Below, piece after piece: positions 44,391 to 54,087 of a stretch of DNA of 64,000 nt. Numbering within the stretch: position 1 is the stretch's first letter; the number at the start of each line of letters is the position of its first letter. Both the position numbers and the translations under genes were made by a program. This stretch comes from Flavobacterium pectinovorum (GTDB taxonomy: Bacteria; Bacteroidota; Bacteroidia; Flavobacteriales; Flavobacteriaceae): the NCBI RefSeq assembly GCF_900142715.1, contig NZ_FRBX01000006.1, positions 186,001 through 250,000 of the forward strand, in the 5' to 3' direction. The notes under the pieces are model-generated. The model was not told where the DNA came from. It saw only the letters and a program-made list of their open reading frames with translations, and ran no database searches.

Positions 44391-45570
44391 CTTTTATCGT
44401 GATTTTTATTTCAAACTGCGATTTATTTTTCTTGTCTTTTTTAAAGCTTATAATTTCAAAATTTTTAAGCCAGTCCATTTTTTTTATTTTTTCCATCCAA
44501 TTATTAAATGAAGATTCGTTGAAAGTTTCTCCTTTAATGATGATTGTTTTTGCATCAAAACTTATTTTTTTAGTGGCTTTAATTTCTTTGTTTACCGGAA
44601 TGATATTCAGATTAGTTAAAGAAATATCTTGTGGAATTCCTTTAATTATTTCATAACTGTAAAAAGAAAGAAATTTTGCCGACAGAAACCCGGACTCTTG
44701 TAAAAGTTGTTGTTTGTTTTCTTTTTGTTTTTCAAGATCCAGTATTAATTGATACGATTGATTCGAATAAACACTCTGGAGATTTAATTCTGCATTTTTT
44801 GCTCCATAGTATTGTATAAGGAAATAGCTTGTCAATAAACTAATTAAAAAACCCACGAGCATCGTAATTCCTAAAACATTAAAGGCTTTTTTGTATACAA
44901 TTTCTTCTGTATTTAAGCTATCATTTTTTGTTTTTGAAACTTCCTTAGGCTGAATAAAAAAGTGAACAATAATTCCATAAAGAGGCATGAAATTGCTTGA
45001 AATACTGTCTTTGCCAATAGTGTATTCTTCTGTTTTTACAGGGTCACTTTGTTTGGTGAAACCTGCAAGTTTTCCGTTTTCAAATTGTAAAATGATATCG
45101 TTTGACGTAATAGAATCTTTTTTTATTGCATTGTGCATTAAGCCTGATAAAAAAGAACCTACATAAATATCGGCAACCTGAAAACCTTTTTTGAGAAATT
45201 TTTCGGTAATTTCCTGTACGATGTTTTTTCTGCAGAAACTAATAAAATTACTGCTTGAACCCATCAGGCTGGTATAATAAATCGATTCAAAATCTATATT
45301 TTTATACCAGGTTACATCACTCTCGTTGTTGAAATTGATTTCTTTATTCAAAATTCCTTTTCCATCAATAGCCAAAAGAACAGGGATTTTAAGGTCAATA
45401 TTCTGGGCAATTTTTTCGAAAGAATCAAATGAAACGGCATTGACAATATCAATCTTACTTCCTTTTTTCTTAACCGTCAGAACATGATAACTCTCCTCAT
45501 TATCTTTCTTAATGATTCCAATTACGTGTAAATTGTTTAGTTTTATTATTTTAGATAAAAATGTAATCAT
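44383..45570 (-). CDS. GspL-like (PilM-PilN fusion) assembly protein
   Basis: 395 residues. The N-terminal about 215 residues are cytoplasmic and actin-like in layout (VLLAIDGKGIL, DVTWYKNIDFESIYY). A membrane helix at about 230-252 (AFNVLGITMLVGFLISLLTSY) is followed by a coiled-coil and a PilN-like periplasmic domain ending in IIIKGETFNES...WLKNFEI. GspL links the ATPase to the periplasmic parts. Shares one base with the secretin gene. Confidence 0.75.
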   Translation of the reverse strand: MITFLSKIIKLNNLHVIGIIKKDNEESYHVLTVKKKGSKIDIVNAVSFDSFEKIAQNIDLKIPVLLAIDGKGILNKEINFNNESDVTWYKNIDFESIYYTSLMGSSSNFISFCRKNIVQEITEKFLKKGFQVADIYVGSFLSGLMHNAIKKDSITSNDIILQFENGKLAGFTKQSDPVKTEEYTIGKDSISSNFMPLYGIIVHFFIQPKEVSKTKNDSLNTEEIVYKKAFNVLGITMLVGFLISLLTSYFLIQYYGAKNAELNLQSVYSNQSYQLILDLEKQKENKQQLLQESGFLSAKFLSFYSYEIIKGIPQDISLTNLNIIPVNKEIKATKKISFDAKTIIIKGETFNESSFNNWMEKIKKMDWLKNFEIISFKKDKKNKSQFEIKITIKDV

Positions 45571-47474
45571 TAATATACCACTGTTGGTTTAATAAAAATG
45601 TGCAATTTTGAGTTGGTTTTTCCTTTTTTTCTACTGCTAAAAAACCATTTTATAATAGGTATTCTTGATAATAGAGGAGTTCCTGAACCGCTGTCTTCTT
45701 TTTTCAATTCATCCAAACCGCCTAATAATATCATTTCGCCATTTTTAACACGAACAAGAGATTCAAATTTTTGGGTTGCTTTTCCCGGAGGAGCATTTTC
45801 GCCGGCTCTTGCCAGGAAAGAACTTTTTTCAACTACTATGGTAAGTGTTACATTTTCATCAATTGAAACAAACGGTTTTATAGAAAGGCTTAAGTTAGCA
45901 TCTGTAGATTTCCATGTTCCTGAATTTAAGATGTCGTTTCCAATATTACTATTAATCAAACGGTTACTTTGTTCAAAATAGTAGCTTGTTTCTCCAATAG
46001 ATAATTTAGCTTCGTGGCCGCTGATAGTTGCGATTTTGGGAGTTGATTCTACTTTAACTATAGAATTGTTTTCTAATAATTTTAAATTAAGATAAAAAGC
46101 TTCAGTGACTTTTCCCAGTTTGAAAATTCCAAAACCATTAAAGGCATCGATTAAACTGTTAACAGAGGTTGAGTTTACGGTAACATCTGTTGTTGGAAAC
46201 AATGTTCCGCCGGTAACCTGTTTGTTGATTTTATCAAGACCGGCTTTCATTCCCGTTTGTACATCGTGCGATTTATTGTATTGTACAATGATTACTTCAA
46301 TCTGAACCATTGGCACTACTTTATCAATTTGCTTGATATATAGTTTTAATTCCTCCAATATCGATTTAGATCCGGAGGCTACTAATCCGTTTAGTTCTAC
46401 AAATTCTTTGATTTCCAGTTTCTCTGTAAAGACTTTAGGCAGTGAAGCCAAAACAAGTTCAATTGATCTGTTTTCTAATTGAAGTATTTCTGTAGCACGT
46501 AATCCTTCTGCTCCTTCATCTCCAATTAAATACAGGTTGCCTTGTCTTTTAAATGTATATTTTTTTCCTTTAAAAATGTGAAATAATAACTCATCAAAAG
46601 TAATATTTTCTGCAGAAAGGGTTGTTTTTTCGTTTTCAGGTTTATTATATAAAAAATAATTAACGTGTAATTTTTCGGCTGCTTCTGTCAATAAATCAGA
46701 TGCATCTGCGATATATGCTTTTACATTTAAAAGACCATTTTTATTTAAAGTAACTTCATAATAACCAGGTACTCCGCTACTGGCTTTTGGCTGTTTTGAT
46801 TTTTGAGAAGTACTGTTTAATGAAAGGGTTCCATCTTTATTTTTTTCGATATAGTAAAAACCATTTTCATCTTTTGTTGCAATAAGGTCATTTGATTTTG
46901 ACATCATTTCTATTACTTGATCAAACGGACGATTTAAAATGTAAGATGATACGCGGATATTTTTAACTTCTGTAGCCAAAATTAGGTTTTTACCCGATTT
47001 GTCAATAATTGCTTTTGCAACTGCTGATAAAGTGTCATTTTCTAATTTTAAGGATAAAAAATCATTTTGCGAATTATAGCTTACATCAATAACTTTTGGG
47101 AGCTTTTTCTCGACAACTTTTACTGCCTTTCTTTTCTTGAATAGAATAATATTGTTCATGAAAGTAACTTCAAGATCGTATTTCTGTACGAGATGTATAA
47201 ATACATCTTTGACTGTAACATCAAAAAAGTTATTTGATACAGGCTGATTCAATTCGGTATCGACATCAATATTTAACTGATGTTCTTCGGCGATTGAAGA
47301 AATAAAATCATGAAGTGTTAAGCCTGAAACATCTATTTTAATAGTTTCATTAAGTCCTTTTTTTTGTGCCGAAAGGGCATCAAACTGTTTGCTCAATTCG
47401 TTTATATCTTGTTGTGCAACAATACTATTGGTAAAGAATAGTACAATAATTACGTAACCTAATTTTTTAAACAT
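45570..47474 (-). CDS. Secretin (GspD/PilQ-like)
   Basis: 634 residues. Signal peptide (MFKKLGYVIIVLFFTNSIVAQ), N-terminal STN-like fold (LTLHDFISSIAEEHQLNIDVD), a second secretin N-domain (about 250-320), and the C-terminal secretin beta-barrel domain with VESTPKIATISGHEAKLSIG, GEMILLGGL and the signature GTPLLSRIPIIKWFFSSR. It forms the outer-membrane gate of the machine. Tight operon with E and L. Confidence 0.9.
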   Translation of the reverse strand: MFKKLGYVIIVLFFTNSIVAQQDINELSKQFDALSAQKKGLNETIKIDVSGLTLHDFISSIAEEHQLNIDVDTELNQPVSNNFFDVTVKDVFIHLVQKYDLEVTFMNNIILFKKRKAVKVVEKKLPKVIDVSYNSQNDFLSLKLENDTLSAVAKAIIDKSGKNLILATEVKNIRVSSYILNRPFDQVIEMMSKSNDLIATKDENGFYYIEKNKDGTLSLNSTSQKSKQPKASSGVPGYYEVTLNKNGLLNVKAYIADASDLLTEAAEKLHVNYFLYNKPENEKTTLSAENITFDELLFHIFKGKKYTFKRQGNLYLIGDEGAEGLRATEILQLENRSIELVLASLPKVFTEKLEIKEFVELNGLVASGSKSILEELKLYIKQIDKVVPMVQIEVIIVQYNKSHDVQTGMKAGLDKINKQVTGGTLFPTTDVTVNSTSVNSLIDAFNGFGIFKLGKVTEAFYLNLKLLENNSIVKVESTPKIATISGHEAKLSIGETSYYFEQSNRLINSNIGNDILNSGTWKSTDANLSLSIKPFVSIDENVTLTIVVEKSSFLARAGENAPPGKATQKFESLVRVKNGEMILLGGLDELKKEDSGSGTPLLSRIPIIKWFFSSRKKGKTNSKLHIFIKPTVVY

Positions 47475-47478
47475 TTAT

Positions 47479-48882
47479 TTATAAGTTAATTAAAATAGAA
47501 TATATTTCTTCTAAGGCCGTTTCTCCTTCGGCCAAAATATCAAAAGCTTTTTCTGATAATGATTTATAATTTTCATCATTACTGAATAATTTAGTAACGG
47601 TGTTGTTTTTTATAGCTTCTGCAATTATGGAGTCTATTGTCAGGACTTCATAAATTGCGGTTCTTCCCTTATATCCGGTATGAAAACACTGGTTGCAGCC
47701 AACAGGTTTGTAATACGATGTTATTTCATAAGGCAATTTATAATTCATAGGGAAATCCTTCCTGATAAAAGGTGTTTCTTTTTTGCAATTCGGACACAGT
47801 TTTCGAATTAATCGCTGAGCTACAGAAAGGTTTAAGGTTTCAGCAATTAGGTAGGAAGGCACGCCCATATCAATCAATCTGGAAATTGTTCCTATTGCTG
47901 AGTTGGTGTGTATGGTAGATAATACCAAGTGACCGGTTAATGAAGCTCTGATGGCCATTAATGCAGTTTCAGAATCTCTAATTTCCCCTAGCATTATAAC
48001 GTCCGGATCTTGTCTTAAAAATGATTTTAAGGCCGATGAAAAAGTTAGTCCAATATCTTCTTTTAATTGAACCTGATTAATTCCCTTTAGAGTATATTCG
48101 ATAGGATCTTCAACAGTAACTATATTTCTACGGCTATCATTTAGTAATCGTAACGTTGCGTAAAGTGTAGTTGTTTTTCCCGAACCTGTAGGACCGCTTA
48201 TTAAAATAATTCCGTTTGGTTTTTTTACAGCTTCAAGATAATGTTCTAATTCTTCTTTTTGAAGCCCGAGTGTGCTCAAATCGATATTAGATGCATCTTG
48301 TCCTAATAAACGCATTACTATTTTTTCACCAAATAAGGTTGGTAAAATAGAAACCCTTATATCAAACGAATCATTAGTTATCCTTCCGTCTTGCGGTAAA
48401 CGTTTTTCGGTAATATTAAGTTTTGCTTTAATCTTGATTTTATTTACTAATTCAAGATAATTTTCGCGTTCAACTTTGTAACGTTCAATAAGTTGTCCGT
48501 CAATCCTAAACCTGATTCGGGCAGAATTTTCATAGACCTCAAAATGAATATCACTACATTTTAATGATTTTGCTTCTTTCAGTAAATTTTCAAGAAAATC
48601 ACCTCTGTCAAAATTTAATGATTTATTAGAATTTGCCAATCGTTCTTTACGGTAATAAATAGAAAGTGCTTTTTCTATTTCGTAAGAATCAATTGGGCTA
48701 AATATAATGTTTTTGCCTAAAAAAAGTTCCAGCTCTTCTTTTGCATCAGCATTATTATAGGAATCATCAACATATAATTCTAAAGTGTTTTCTGAAACTG
48801 ATTTTGGTAATATTCGATATTGGTTTGCGAGATCGCTTGACACAATATGCTGGTTTTCTGAAAGAATGGTGATATCCTGCAT
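47479..48882 (-). CDS. GspE/PilB-type secretion ATPase
   Basis: 467 residues. N1-like domain (1-90), then the ATPase: CSDIHFEVYENSARIRFRIDG, Walker A GPTGSGKT (230-237), Asp box and Walker B DPDVIMLGEIRDSETA, His box TGHLVLSTIHTN, and a four-Cys zinc site (Cys363, Cys366, Cys396, Cys399). It powers pseudopilus assembly. The N-terminal part is shorter than in classical GspE. Confidence 0.95.
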   Translation of the reverse strand: MQDITILSENQHIVSSDLANQYRILPKSVSENTLELYVDDSYNNADAKEELELFLGKNIIFSPIDSYEIEKALSIYYRKERLANSNKSLNFDRGDFLENLLKEAKSLKCSDIHFEVYENSARIRFRIDGQLIERYKVERENYLELVNKIKIKAKLNITEKRLPQDGRITNDSFDIRVSILPTLFGEKIVMRLLGQDASNIDLSTLGLQKEELEHYLEAVKKPNGIILISGPTGSGKTTTLYATLRLLNDSRRNIVTVEDPIEYTLKGINQVQLKEDIGLTFSSALKSFLRQDPDVIMLGEIRDSETALMAIRASLTGHLVLSTIHTNSAIGTISRLIDMGVPSYLIAETLNLSVAQRLIRKLCPNCKKETPFIRKDFPMNYKLPYEITSYYKPVGCNQCFHTGYKGRTAIYEVLTIDSIIAEAIKNNTVTKLFSNDENYKSLSEKAFDILAEGETALEEIYSILINL

Positions 48883-48884
48883 AA

Positions 48885-49364
48885 TTATATCAAAGTAAAT
48901 TTTTGATAAAAAGACAGATAATCTTTTATCAGAATAATAAATAAAAATAATGCCGAAAACCCTGCTAAAGGAACTGTATTTTCATGAATAATTTTCTTGA
49001 ATATAATTTGTAAAGCAAGAGCAAAAATCATAGAAAGTATAAAAAACAAAATAAAATTCGGCAATAAAAACAGGGGAGTGACTGCTATATAAAATAGTAA
49101 ATCACCCAGTCCAAAATAATGTTGAAATGGATTTAGAAATTGTCTGTTTTTAATGCTCATATAAAGTACAAGTACAACCAGTGTAATAAGAAAAAAAGCT
49201 CCGTTTAAAAGAGTGTTTTTAAAAACTAAAGGTTGTAAATGTGTTATATATAATGATAAAAGAAAGATAGCGACTGGCAGCAATACATGAATGCGCCTGT
49301 ATTTCCAATCCTGAAAAAACACAAACAATAAAGTAAATGATAAACAAAGTAAAGTTATTTCCAA
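48885..49364 (-). CDS. Prepilin peptidase (A24), catalytic half only
   Basis: 159 residues, about six membrane helices. The catalytic aspartates are Asp19 (FFQDWKYRRIH) and Asp88 in GLGD (85-88). It lacks the N-terminal methyltransferase/zinc domain of classical GspO/PilD, so it may cleave without methylating. It lies between the GspG-like and GspE genes and is expected to process the four pseudopilins upstream. Confidence 0.88.
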   Translation of the reverse strand: MEITLLCLSFTLLFVFFQDWKYRRIHVLLPVAIFLLSLYITHLQPLVFKNTLLNGAFFLITLVVLVLYMSIKNRQFLNPFQHYFGLGDLLFYIAVTPLFLLPNFILFFILSMIFALALQIIFKKIIHENTVPLAGFSALFLFIILIKDYLSFYQKFTLI

Positions 49365-49365
49365 A

Positions 49366-49800
49366 TTATTCTTTTGTTACTTCGGTTAGCATTTTTTTAC
49401 TGTCAATTTCCCAGGTATTAAAATTACCATCCCCATCAAGATCTGAGGTTGCGGTAGCTCTGGCAAGAAATGAATCATTTGATGCTTCAAGAATTTCAAT
49501 TTTATATACGGCCTGTCCGCCTTCGTCTACAGTTTGTTCCTGTTCAAAACCTAATTCTTCAAGACTGCCTGAATATTTTGAATGTCTGTAAAAATGACTT
49601 TTTTCTAAACCATAAACCTGATTAAGCATAGCTTGGGCTTCAATAGCTTTTGCTTGTCCAATTACAGAAGTTTGATTAGGTAAAACCATTAACAATAATA
49701 TTCCAATAATGCATAATACAATTAAAATTTCTGTTAACGAATATGCTTTAATTGTAGCTTTTTTACTATTTTTTAATAATTTTTTTATCTTATTTGACAT
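49366..49800 (-). CDS. Major pseudopilin, GspG-like
   Basis: 144 residues. Class III signal: basic leader to Ala19, then Y-S-L-T-E with Glu24 at mature position +5, followed by a hydrophobic helix ILIVLCIIGILLLMVLP. The C-terminus has the short GspG-type ending with an acidic, possibly Ca-binding loop SDLDGDGNFNTWEID. The residue before the cleavage site is Ala instead of the usual Gly. Confidence 0.85.
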   Translation of the reverse strand: MSNKIKKLLKNSKKATIKAYSLTEILIVLCIIGILLLMVLPNQTSVIGQAKAIEAQAMLNQVYGLEKSHFYRHSKYSGSLEELGFEQEQTVDEGGQAVYKIEILEASNDSFLARATATSDLDGDGNFNTWEIDSKKMLTEVTKE

Positions 49801-49872
49801 TTGTATGCATTTATTTATTAAAATATGTTAATATCTTTGGCGGCAAAAATACAAATTGTAACGAAACTATTA

Positions 49873-51000
49873 CTATTTATTTATAATTTTACTTAAATCA
49901 AACATTGGGGCGTACATAGACACCATAATTACTCCTACAATCACTCCGATAACGATGATTATCATGGGTTCGAGAATAACTCCAATCATTTTTGTCTGAT
50001 GACTAATTTCTTCATTATATTGTTCTGTAAGTCGCTCAAACATAGTTTCAAGCTGATTGACTTGTTCGGCAACTTCAACCATGGAAACCATTTTGTTTTC
50101 GAATACGCTGTGTTTTTTTAAACTTTCATTTAAAGAAGCTCCACGGGTTATATCTTCTTTTATTTCCTGAATCGCGACTTCGATTGGATAGAAACCAATC
50201 ATTTTTGCCGTAAGGGATAATGAGTTTATTAAAGTCGTTTTTGATGTAATCAATAAATTCATCGCCTGACAAAAACGTGAGATGTAAATTTTTCTGATGA
50301 GGTTTCCAAAATACGGAATCTTCAAAACCATATTTGTGGTAAAAGCCCGGTAAAAATCTTTTTCTTTAAGTAAAGTATGCATAATTACAAGACCAATTAT
50401 GAAAGCAAAAACAACGGCAAAAATGGTCCCGGAATGATTGGAGATTTTTATAATAATCTGCGTGCTTTTTGGTAATTCGCTTCCAAATTGTTTAAAGACA
50501 CCACTAAACATCGGAACTACTTTATTCAACATAAAATACAATACCAAAATAGTGACAAGCATTACGATTGTCGGGTATGTTAAAACAGAAATAATCTGTC
50601 TTTTCATTTGAATTTTTCGGTTGAAGTATTTTTGCAGTTCGCCTAAAACTTCTTCCAGTTTTCTGGTTTCTTCACCAATCTGAATGCTGTAATACTCGTA
50701 TGCCGAAAATTGATTGGTTTCGCGCATTGATTCGTAAATGCTTCTTCCCGAAATAACTTTATCCTTAATTTGAATTATGATTTCTTTTTCAAACTTATTT
50801 GTTGACTGATTACTAAGAATCTCCAAAGCTTTTTTAAAATCAACACCAGATTTTAAGAGCATGCCCAATTCTCTGTAAAAAATTTCTTTTTTCTTATCAG
50901 ATAGTTTCTTCGAAAATTGAAATGACGTACCTGCTGATGGTAATTTAAAATCAGTTTTCTCCGCTTTTGGTGCTTTATATGTGCTTAAATCGAGGCTCAT
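49873..51000 (-). CDS. GspF/PilC-type inner-membrane platform protein
   Basis: 375 residues. Two GspF repeats (about 35-160 and 235-365) with FYRELGMLLKSGVDFKKALE and FCQAMNLLITSKTTLINSLS, and three membrane helices (about 140-160, 190-210 and 343-365). It forms the platform on which the ATPase acts. One-base overlap with the pseudopilin gene upstream. Confidence 0.92.
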   Translation of the reverse strand: MSLDLSTYKAPKAEKTDFKLPSAGTSFQFSKKLSDKKKEIFYRELGMLLKSGVDFKKALEILSNQSTNKFEKEIIIQIKDKVISGRSIYESMRETNQFSAYEYYSIQIGEETRKLEEVLGELQKYFNRKIQMKRQIISVLTYPTIVMLVTILVLYFMLNKVVPMFSGVFKQFGSELPKSTQIIIKISNHSGTIFAVVFAFIIGLVIMHTLLKEKDFYRAFTTNMVLKIPYFGNLIRKIYISRFCQAMNLLITSKTTLINSLSLTAKMIGFYPIEVAIQEIKEDITRGASLNESLKKHSVFENKMVSMVEVAEQVNQLETMFERLTEQYNEEISHQTKMIGVILEPMIIIVIGVIVGVIMVSMYAPMFDLSKIINK

Positions 51001-51500
51001 TATTTTGGTATTTTTTGTAATAATTCATTAGCATAAACTCTTTTGTAGAAATTTAAAGAGGATTCGTTTTCATTAATTTCTACATTTAATTTTAGTTTTT
51101 GAAATAGTAATTGCTGCGATTTATTCCTGACGGTATCGATAACGATTTGTTTTAGTTTAATTTTAAAAGTGTCTATAAATGTTTCGTGAGTTCTTATTGT
51201 AAAATCTTCCTGAAAATTATAGGTTACTTTTTCTCCTGCATATCCTTTAAAAAATAATTCATTATCAATTCGGGTCATTTTTTCCTTTTCAAAAATGTCT
51301 TTGTTTATGCTGTAAGTCAGTCGGTTTAAATCGTTAACGAGCTGATTTTGATTTTTGAAATCCAGCATTCGCTCTGTGACGATATTAAAGATGACAAATA
51401 AAATGCTCATAATAATTGCCGTAATCGCCATGCCAACAATTGTTTCTATAATCGAAAATGCCGATACAGAGTTTTTCTGATTAAGGATTATTTTCGACAT
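51000..51500 (-). CDS. Minor pseudopilin (GspJ/I-like)
   Basis: 166 residues. Leader MSKIILNQKNSVSA, cleavage after Ala14, mature FSIIE with Glu19 at +5, then a hydrophobic helix IVGMAITAIIMSILFVIF. Length and position match GspJ. Overlaps the neighbouring pseudopilin gene by 20 bases. Confidence 0.78.
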   Translation of the reverse strand: MSKIILNQKNSVSAFSIIETIVGMAITAIIMSILFVIFNIVTERMLDFKNQNQLVNDLNRLTYSINKDIFEKEKMTRIDNELFFKGYAGEKVTYNFQEDFTIRTHETFIDTFKIKLKQIVIDTVRNKSQQLLFQKLKLNVEINENESSLNFYKRVYANELLQKIPK

Positions 51501-51825
51501 AAAAACTTTTTTCGAATTTAAACTGCGTGCTATCTTTATATTGTACCGAAATCTTTTTTAAATGATCATTTACAATTTCTTCTTCTATCAAAAGATTTTC
51601 GTTTGCACTTTCGTATTGCAGTGAATCATTTTTTAATTGTGATAAAAAAAACAGTTCATTTACTTTGTTTTGAGTGTTATAAAACTTAGCTGATGTTCTG
51701 GGTGTAAAAACAGAAGCAAAAATCAAAATAGCAAAATACAGGCAAATCGAGATAATGGTTAACGCGATTACTGACTCCAGAATGGAGTTTGCTTTTACAC
51801 TATAATACTTTTTTAAGAATACCAT
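51481..51825 (-). CDS. Minor pseudopilin (GspI-like)
   Basis: 114 residues from the ATG at 51825; the longer frame upstream would bury the prepilin signal. Leader MVFLKKYYSVKA, cleavage after Ala12, mature NSILE with Glu17 at +5, then helix SVIALTIISICLYFAILIF. Overlaps the GspK-like gene (25 bases) and the GspJ-like gene (20 bases). Confidence 0.75.
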   Translation of the reverse strand: MVFLKKYYSVKANSILESVIALTIISICLYFAILIFASVFTPRTSAKFYNTQNKVNELFFLSQLKNDSLQYESANENLLIEEEIVNDHLKKISVQYKDSTQFKFEKSFYVENNP

Positions 51826-53011
51826 AGGCAGATTTTTGATTGTTAAACAAAGGAATTGAAATAAAATAAGCCGGTCGTTTACTGGCATTTATTTCGACAT
51901 CGCTAATCGTATTGTCGTAAGTTGAAGCCATTGTTTTTACAAAAAAACGATTGGTGTAAACAGAACCGTAAACATTGCTTCTTAAGGCCAGTTTTCCGGT
52001 ACAATAAATATCTCCAAAGATTAAACCTTCTTCGGCAATCTCTATGCTGCTTTTATCAAAGTCGTCTGGCGAATTGCCAAAAAGCACTACAGCGCCACTT
52101 ATTGTACTTTCTTTTTTTATAACGATTTTGCTTTCTTCTTCGTTTTTATTGTAAACACATATTACAGAAGGATAATTTAAAGTCACTTTTTCTTCAAGTT
52201 CAATACCTTTTGTAGCAAATGCCTGAACGGTTCCTTTAAATCCGGATTCGAAAGTTATTTTTGGTGCAATCAAAATTACATCTTCCAGAACTGTACTTTT
52301 TTTAATCCGGATAGAATCTTGTGATCTCAGAATAAAATTGCCTTTAAAAATGATATTCGAAAGTGAGGAGTTTATGTAAATATCTTTGGTTTCGTTAAAA
52401 AAGGAATTGTAGTAAAGTGAATCTTTTGGTTTTTCTACGTCTTTCAATGCCGTTTTTACACCTTCTGTTTCCTCAAATATTTTTTCGAAATCAGGATTTA
52501 TTTCAGGTAATCTAATATCCGAAACTGTGATTTTTCCGTTATTGGTAAACTTGTTTGGGCTGTTGTTGATGTATGCAGCATCAATAAAATCCGAAGGCAA
52601 TTCGCTGTTTCCTGTTAAAGTAACCGTTCCCGAATAACTAAGCGATTTGGAAATATTGGTTAAATAAACAGCAGTTTTATCGGTAACATAATTTCCAACA
52701 AAATGGGCTGAGGTTACGGTATCATTTCCTACGGAAGATTCAGCCAGTAAAAGGGTAAGCAAACCGTAAGATTTGGTTTTGTATCTTCCTTCTATTCCTG
52801 AATTTTCATCTTTTTCTATTTCTTGCGGAAGAATTTTGTTTCCTAAAGCAAAATTGACAACTGATTGGTTCTGAATATATAATTCTTCCTGTAAATTGTA
52901 ATATAAGTTAAGCTGATTGTACAAATTAGCAAAATACAACAATGCTCCGCATATTATGGATACGATTAAGCAGATGTAAATGGCATATAATAAACTATGA
53001 GCTTTGATCAT
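51800..53011 (-). CDS. GspK-like tip pseudopilin with bactofilin-like repeats
   Basis: 403 residues. Very short leader MIKA then HSLLYAIY plus a hydrophobic helix. There is no Glu at +5, as is characteristic of tip pseudopilin GspK. The body is a right-handed beta-helix-like series (IRIKKSTVLEDVILIAPKI, then IVIKKESTISGAVVLFGNS and GLIFGDIYCTGKLALRSN), as in bactofilin or polymer-forming proteins; this is unusual for GspK. Position upstream of I/J-like genes supports the call, but the body fold is atypical. Confidence 0.65.
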   Translation of the reverse strand: MIKAHSLLYAIYICLIVSIICGALLYFANLYNQLNLYYNLQEELYIQNQSVVNFALGNKILPQEIEKDENSGIEGRYKTKSYGLLTLLLAESSVGNDTVTSAHFVGNYVTDKTAVYLTNISKSLSYSGTVTLTGNSELPSDFIDAAYINNSPNKFTNNGKITVSDIRLPEINPDFEKIFEETEGVKTALKDVEKPKDSLYYNSFFNETKDIYINSSLSNIIFKGNFILRSQDSIRIKKSTVLEDVILIAPKITFESGFKGTVQAFATKGIELEEKVTLNYPSVICVYNKNEEESKIVIKKESTISGAVVLFGNSPDDFDKSSIEIAEEGLIFGDIYCTGKLALRSNVYGSVYTNRFFVKTMASTYDNTISDVEINASKRPAYFISIPLFNNQKSAYGILKKVL

Positions 53012-53015
53012 TAGT

Positions 53016-53834
53016 TTATTGCTTTTTTGTAAATATGTTTTTAAAGAAAGATTTTGTTTTAGAATCTTTTTTGGGAGCTTTATCAGCTGCTTTTTTCTTT
53101 TCTTGTTCGGCTGCTTTCTCTTTTGCTGTTTTTTCTTTTTCGGCTGCTTTTTCTTTTGCTATTCTTTCTTTCTCAGCTTTTTCTTTTTCTTTGGTTGCTT
53201 CTTTGTATGAAGTTAACGTATTAGCATCCTGCGTAATTTCAAGTTGTTGTGCTTCTTTTTGAGATTTTTCAATTTTAGCCTGTTCTTCTTTCAGTCTGTA
53301 TTCCTGAGATTTAGACAGTTTTTGTTTTTTAGGAACAAGAGTTCCTTTTTTGTAAACAAGTGTATCGTTCTTTTCGAAGTTTACCCATTTACCCGTTTTT
53401 AGGTCTTTACTGTATTTTCCGCTTTCGGCAAGAGCGCCATTTTGGTCGTAACGTAAATAGTCGCCACATTTTAAGCCTTTTTTCCAATTTTGAACAGATT
53501 CAATAGTTCCGTTTGAATGCCAGGTTTTCCAGGTTCCTACTTTAAGGCCTTCTTTAAACTGACCTTGCTCGGCCAATTGATTGCTGTGATACATTTTTAC
53601 AAATTTATCATCAAGCAAAGTTCCGGCAATACCAGATTCGGCACTATGAATTGCACCGCCTTTAAACCAATAGTACATTTTATGGTCTTTTACCTTTATC
53701 TTTTTATCGGTAGTATAAAACTCGTATCTGAAGTTGGCATCAGATATGCGTTTGATGGCATATGGATCTGAAAAAGAAACCAAAAAAAGACTAAAAAAAA
53801 GCAGTAAAAAACCGGATAATACTTTTGTTTTCAA
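53016..53834 (-). CDS. Secreted MORN-variant repeat protein with Lys/Glu/Ala coiled tail
   Basis: 272 residues. Signal peptide to about residue 22, toxin-antitoxin-MORN-like repeats (MYHSNQLAEQGQFKEGLKVG, WKTWHSNGTIESVQNWKKG, LRYDQNGALAESGKYSKD), then a long charged coiled tail of K/E/A repeats and FFKNIFTKKQ. It is the first gene of the T2SS-like operon, 4 bases before GspK. Possible periplasmic scaffold of the machine; unproven. Confidence 0.75.
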   Translation of the reverse strand: MKTKVLSGFLLLFFSLFLVSFSDPYAIKRISDANFRYEFYTTDKKIKVKDHKMYYWFKGGAIHSAESGIAGTLLDDKFVKMYHSNQLAEQGQFKEGLKVGTWKTWHSNGTIESVQNWKKGLKCGDYLRYDQNGALAESGKYSKDLKTGKWVNFEKNDTLVYKKGTLVPKKQKLSKSQEYRLKEEQAKIEKSQKEAQQLEITQDANTLTSYKEATKEKEKAEKERIAKEKAAEKEKTAKEKAAEQEKKKAADKAPKKDSKTKSFFKNIFTKKQ

Positions 53835-53862
53835 TGTGGTATTTTTTTTAATAAAACTGGGG

Positions 53863-53892
53863 CAAGATAAACTTTTAAAATTCTTTTACAAA
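53863..53892 (-). promoter_or_regulatory. Promoter of the T2SS-like operon
   Basis: On the minus strand: TTTG (53892-53889), a 19-base spacer, and TATCTTG (53869-53863), close to TTTG-N19-TAnnTTTG. It lies 29 bases before the first gene of the operon. Confidence 0.55.
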
Positions 53893-53994
53893 TAAATTCT
53901 GTAGGTTTTTTAATGATAAAGAAATGTTATGAAATTGCAATTCAAATTACTGTTTTTGTGACTATTAATTAAGCTCAAAATAGCCTAAATTTTC

Positions 53995-54002
53995 TATCTT
54001 TG
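53995..54002 (+). promoter_or_regulatory. -7 box facing the orphan Rhs tip
   Basis: TATCTTTG, an exact TAnnTTTG box, 86 bases before the inverted repeat and 105 before the orphan ATG. No good -33 element. It may express the orphan tip or its downstream lipoprotein. Confidence 0.4.
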
Positions 54003-54087
54003 AAATGCTGAAAATGACCTTTTGGTGCATTTTTCAGGATATTTATTATTGCCTGAGTTATTGTTTTTATTGACTTTAAAGAAGTTT

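Noticed and set aside
45598..45981. 127-codon plus-strand frame
   Set aside because: Antisense to the secretin C-terminal domain, which carries the family signature.
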